From NCBI GenBank assembly GCA_022615595.1, contig JAKEGI010000225.1, forward strand, positions 1 to 10,084: a stretch of DNA of 10,084 bases, in the 5' to 3' direction. Made by a program: the position numbers and the translations under genes. This DNA comes from Bacteroidales bacterium. Lineage in GTDB: Bacteria; Bacteroidota; Bacteroidia; Bacteroidales; VadinHA17. The notes under the pieces are model-generated. The model saw only the letters and a program-made list of their open reading frames with translations. It was not told the origin of the DNA and searched no databases. Positions 8,301 through 10,084 of the stretch are shown here, one piece after another (the stretch's first letter is position 1; each line of letters starts with the position of its first letter).

Positions 8301-8924
8301 AAACCTGAAGCCAGGATAGGATCTGCCGATGGTGGTGTCAACTTCCGGATCTCCTTTGAGACGGGTAATGTTTTTCCGCATCTCTTCAAGTCTCATCTCA
8401 CGTATTAACGGAAGTTCAATGTCTGAGTCAATGGTGACCGTCAGATCACGGAAATTGAATTTACAGTCAAGCCCGAATACCTTCCCGAACCAGGTTGACC
8501 TCAGGTATAGATTGGTCTCTGACCGCATAAGGTCTCCCTCTTCCAGCTTGAAGGTCTTGCCGGCGTATGTAATCATGTTTTTGGTTCTGTCAACGGAATA
8601 TTCAGCATCAGGAGCAATAAAGAAGCCCGTTACGAGATCAAGGTCTTCTGAGGGAACATTCCTTATTTTAAGAAAGTCAAAGAGGTTTGTGACTGGAAGA
8701 TAGAGCTCCTCATTTCTTATCACGGCATCAATCTCCCCCACACCGAAATAGGGTATCTTTATATATACCGATAACTCATCATATGAAGTCTCATCCTGTG
8801 CAGCAGAAAATAATGGAGCAAAGAAGAAGAACGATAATGCAATTATAAACCTGCAGATGATCTCATGGCCGAAGGCAGCAATCCCTCTGTTTTTGTTTTC
8901 GGGATATGCCTTTTGCCTTATCAT
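5334..8924 (-). CDS. Usher-like outer-membrane barrel protein with three C-terminal SPOR domains
   Basis: No exact family recognised; a composite of 1196 residues. Residues 1-42 are a long signal peptide (hydrophobic core 22-39, likely cleavage at FSAA-QD). Residues 48-170 form a beta-rich N-domain. About 200-660 consists of alternating aromatic/polar strands typical of an outer-membrane barrel, interrupted by a sandwich at 321-378 (GWTVELYVNNVLVDY, then SGFFSFDVPL.YGN) resembling the plug/middle region of fimbrial ushers. Residues 673-768 are a beta-sandwich with an EF-hand-type loop (683-694: D, N, N, T, D, E spacing); 769-868 is a second, carboxypeptidase-regulatory-like one (EDGYFSYFGLAPGSYHARID). 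Three SPOR repeats (906-980, 1013-1083, 1118-1191), separated by V/T- and P/E-rich linkers, should bind denuded peptidoglycan in the periplasm. I infer a secretion pore tethered to the wall. Start chosen at 8924: an upstream ATG at 9068 would overlap the preceding gene by over 100 bases, whereas AGAGGA at 8939-8934 precedes this one. It is last of a three-gene operon. Confidence 0.78.
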   Translation of the reverse strand: MIRQKAYPENKNRGIAAFGHEIICRFIIALSFFFFAPLFSAAQDETSYDELSVYIKIPYFGVGEIDAVIRNEELYLPVTNLFDFLKIRNVPSEDLDLVTGFFIAPDAEYSVDRTKNMITYAGKTFKLEEGDLMRSETNLYLRSTWFGKVFGLDCKFNFRDLTVTIDSDIELPLIREMRLEEMRKNITRLKGDPEVDTTIGRSYPGFRFGMADWSIYANEQVDGPAEARMNVALGAVIAGGEATASLYYHSRQPFSEKQQYYLWRHVNNDRELLRQIIAGKIVSNATASIYDPVVGIQLTNTPTTFRRSFGSYTLTDRTEPGWTVELYVNNVLVDYKEADGSGFFSFDVPLVYGNTLVKLKFYGPWGEERIREQNIIIPYNFLPVKTLEYTFSAGVVEDSVWSRYSKASVSYGVANNLTVGGGIEYLSSVSTGPLMPFANASLRVTRNLLLTGEYTYGVRAKGLLTYRLPSNIQLDLNYTKYTEDQKAIRYNYLEERRAALSLPLRFGNFSAYSRVSYSKIVVPFSYYTNAEWMLAGQVFGVHANLTNYAVFISDVDPNYFSTLSLTVRLPYSFVLIPQAQYSFSEKELLSSKVTLEKRILEKAYLNLSYEQNFKTSLRLGEVGFRYDFSFAQTGVSARQSNNRTTFIQYARGSFINDKATNYFRPDNRTNVGRGGISVIAFLDLNANGTRDAGEPLAKGLNVHSNGGRVEHSEKDTAIHIVGLEPYTKYFIEIDEKGFDNISWRIGKKSLAVIIDPNMLKLVEVPVSVMGEVTGMIMLEEKGTRNGLGRIIVNIYDAERNLLAARALTEEDGYFSYFGLAPGSYHARIDTAQLRRLKLASAPDSVPFSITASLEGDYVEDIDFTLRKILPPVDTVVLPVAVVPSVQKDTTYMVVHEVVRELVTITEDYYAVQFGAFQNKTYAEIMKKKVEGALDKNVELFEEDGFWKVRITGFRDREELDSYIPVIQGQGINQIWVIMNRAVKQDYRTTVREDSIARVRETITERAEPVSITGTTIQVGAFSQADESTSTVDRLLAASEKLVTLKNENGIYKVQIELADTNEVRELLPVLRKYGFDDIIIIPAQGTEIITERPAVPEIEEEVIKPVPEVIEEAPVVLPPRFLLHAASYYKRSQAERAKNKIARKLKLPVEILEEWDTFRVVITGFYNREETYPYYPELAGMGFSDVFVIERPAGIK

Positions 8925-8933
8925 CTGTTTTTT

Positions 8934-8939
8934 TCCTCT
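8934..8939 (-). promoter_or_regulatory. Shine-Dalgarno site for the usher-like gene
   Basis: On the minus strand AGAGGA followed by an A-rich spacer of nine bases leads to the ATG at 8924. It is one of the few recognisable ribosome sites in the window and decides the start of the 1196-residue protein against a longer frame opening at 9068. It lies in the 29-base gap after the DUF4402 gene. Confidence 0.6.
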
Positions 8940-8953
8940 GCTCTCCAGGCGAC

Positions 8954-9481
8954 CTACTCCTGAATAACTGTAATTGAAAAGGTCCCGGTATAGTTGCCTG
9001 GCGGATTTGCAGCTATGTCTCCGACAGTAAGGGTGCCCCCGACCAGGAGTGTCGTCTGCTGCTGCCATGGTACACTGGTAACAAACGGCATTGCAGGTAG
9101 TGTGGCGCCAATCTGAAGCGTAAGGGTCCCTCCACCGCTGCCCGTAAGAGTAACCGGCGGATTGCCAAGCAGGGATATTACCGTTCCGGGGTTGGCCCTT
9201 ACATAAAACATCGCCGGGGTATACACATACCCCATGCCGAACAGTATTATGTCGCCTGTTGACGACCTCGACCCGTCAGGATGAACTGTGACCGTGCCGC
9301 CGGTTAAACCGGGAGAAAACGCACCGAAGGATAGCGGCTGTGCAGGGTTCGCTGTCACAATAACCGGACGGGGAGGAAGAACCTGCGCATTGATTGCCTG
9401 GAAGAATCCACCCAGCAATGTGAAGGTTAATATGAGAAAAATCCTTTCCACGAATCGCAATTTACCTCCTTCCGTTTTCAT
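8954..9481 (-). CDS. DUF4402 domain protein, exported, candidate pilin-like subunit
   Basis: A 175-residue exported protein. Residues 1-33 are a signal peptide (RFVERIF, then hydrophobic 14-29, cleavage near INA-Q). The rest matches the DUF4402 pattern: PLSFGAFSPGLTGGTVTVHP (49-68), a DGSRSSTGD turn (69-77), AMFYV (90-94), a Gly-rich centre, LLVGGTLTVGD (145-155) and the terminal NYTGTFSITV (163-172). It is rich in Gly, Thr, Val and Pro with no Cys, as expected for an all-beta extracellular fold. DUF4402 function is not settled; my recollection is that some members lie beside chaperone-usher genes, which with the usher-like gene 29 bases downstream suggests a fimbrial or surface-fibre subunit (inference). 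Its ATG overlaps the stop of the upstream gene as TGATG, implying translational coupling. A perfect internal Shine-Dalgarno site raises a shorter start at TTG 9460, which would leave the signal peptide intact. Confidence 0.82.
   Translation of the reverse strand: MKTEGGKLRFVERIFLILTFTLLGGFFQAINAQVLPPRPVIVTANPAQPLSFGAFSPGLTGGTVTVHPDGSRSSTGDIILFGMGYVYTPAMFYVRANPGTVISLLGNPPVTLTGSGGGTLTLQIGATLPAMPFVTSVPWQQQTTLLVGGTLTVGDIAANPPGNYTGTFSITVIQE
9464..9471 (-). promoter_or_regulatory. Perfect AAGGAGGT Shine-Dalgarno motif inside the DUF4402 gene
   Basis: Codons 4-6 of the DUF4402 gene read AAGGAGGT on the minus strand, a full anti-Shine-Dalgarno complement. It lies three bases before an in-frame TTG (9460) and twelve before an in-frame GTG (9451), both ahead of the hydrophobic signal core. 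It may direct a shorter start or pause ribosomes; or it may be an accidental Glu-Gly-Gly coding stretch. Start at 9481 is retained because of the TGATG overlap. Confidence 0.4.
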
Positions 9482-10084
9482 CAGTATCCAATGAATAATT
9501 TGGTGTTGCCACTCCTTCCTCCGGTTATATAGCTGACGATATAAATACCCTGCCTGATCCCCGTTTCAAACTCATAGTACCCGGTCTCAGTAACCTCTGT
9601 TATATACAACGGCCTGCCCGATAAATCATACACTGTAATGATCCCTCTCCTGCCCTCAACCAGGTTTACGGTAGCCTTTAAGATACTCCGCGTGGCATAG
9701 GCTGTAAAGATCGCTGCAGATGCTTCGGGATCTCTGATGTCTGTAGTGCTCTTCAGGAATGCCAGGAAGAACCTGTCATTATAATCACCGGCAGTAAGAG
9801 AAACCCTGTAGTGATTTTCAGGCAGCAGATTAATGTTTGCACCCGTCACTCGATCGCGAAAATATATCTTCGTTCCTTCGGGAAGATTCTCAACATCCTT
9901 AATTTTGAAGCTTAGCTCCCCGTCTATGTATGTCTTCAACCCCAGCGGCACAACGGTTGCGGTATCTGTCTGTACCGGCAGGGCATTAATTGATAGTTTT
10001 TTGCCGCCCGTCTCAAATGAATAGAAATTTGTTACGAGCATATCAGTGTTCATGAGTTTCAGAGCATCAAAATCGCCCTCAAAA
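9481..10084 (-). CDS. C-terminal part of a secreted protein with T9SS-like sorting domain (partial)
   Basis: The frame is open to the window edge (FEGDFDALKL precedes the first Met at 10053), so the gene starts outside the window and 10053 is not its start. Visible are about 200 C-terminal residues. The piece (M)NTDMLVTNFYSF..GKKLSINALP followed by VPLG, LPEGTKIYFRDRVTG and ..RFFLAF is the beta-sandwich that commonly precedes the sorting domain in large Bacteroidota surface proteins. The last ~70 residues (GIITVYDLSGRPLY, YYEFETGIRQGIYIVSY, TKLFIGY) have the VYDxxGR and GIYxV signatures of a type A T9SS C-terminal domain, which directs passage across the outer membrane and is then removed during surface attachment. 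The substantial N-terminal region, and thus the activity (adhesin, enzyme or fibre tip), is not visible. Its TGA overlaps the next gene's ATG, so it is first among the visible operon genes. Confidence 0.85.
   Translation of the reverse strand, partial: FEGDFDALKLMNTDMLVTNFYSFETGGKKLSINALPVQTDTATVVPLGLKTYIDGELSFKIKDVENLPEGTKIYFRDRVTGANINLLPENHYRVSLTAGDYNDRFFLAFLKSTTDIRDPEASAAIFTAYATRSILKATVNLVEGRRGIITVYDLSGRPLYITEVTETGYYEFETGIRQGIYIVSYITGGRSGNTKLFIGY

Noticed and set aside
5973..8703. Plus-strand open frames opposite the large outer-membrane gene
   Set aside because: They are antisense to conserved domains, have low-complexity or Cys-rich translations and lack family matches that I can recognise.
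8925..9068. N-terminal extension of the usher-like protein from an ATG at 9068
   Set aside because: It would overlap the DUF4402 gene by more than 100 bases, its translation (Arg/Cys/His-rich) is not signal-like, and a Shine-Dalgarno site plus signal peptide start at 8924.

Overview
The window looks like a chromosomal segment of a Bacteroidota member, probably a Bacteroidales/Marinilabiliales-type anaerobe. The evidence is a SusD-style lipoprotein signal on a family 20 hexosaminidase, a C-terminal domain resembling the type IX secretion (T9SS) sorting signal, a DUF4402 protein, matches to the TAnnTTTG promoter element of this phylum, and generally weak Shine-Dalgarno sites. Base composition looks even by eye, and no tRNA, rRNA, CRISPR array or insertion sequence was seen. 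The longest stretch without a gene is about 72 bases.

Layout from left to right. The left edge may hold the first ten codons of a minus-strand gene. Next is a minus-strand GH20 beta-N-acetylhexosaminidase lipoprotein (48-1625). A 72-base divergent spacer with a plausible promoter leads to a plus-strand run: a short pyridoxamine-phosphate oxidase (pdxH, 1698-2276), then two tandem paralogues of the Stealth hexose-phosphate transferase family (2336-3355 and 3388-4407). Both are 339 residues and about half identical. Facing them is minus-strand endonuclease IV (nfo, 4457-5302), and the 49-base convergent gap has no convincing terminator hairpin.

The right half (5334-10084) is a compact minus-strand operon, read right to left. 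It starts with the C-terminal part of a secreted protein with a T9SS-like sorting domain, cut by the window edge. That gene overlaps by one base (TGATG) a DUF4402 exported protein. After 29 bases comes a 1196-residue outer-membrane protein. This last protein combines an exported N-domain, a barrel interrupted by an usher-like beta-sandwich, two immunoglobulin-like or carboxypeptidase-regulatory-like domains (the first with an EF-hand-type loop), and three C-terminal SPOR domains.

The most interesting item is this right-hand operon. I infer a surface-assembly system in which a DUF4402 protein is a candidate pilin-like subunit and the barrel is a chaperone-usher-like pore tethered to peptidoglycan by triple SPOR repeats, next to a T9SS-exported surface protein. 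No periplasmic chaperone gene is visible here. The tandem Stealth pair, the lid-less PdxH and the perfect internal Shine-Dalgarno site in the DUF4402 gene are secondary points.
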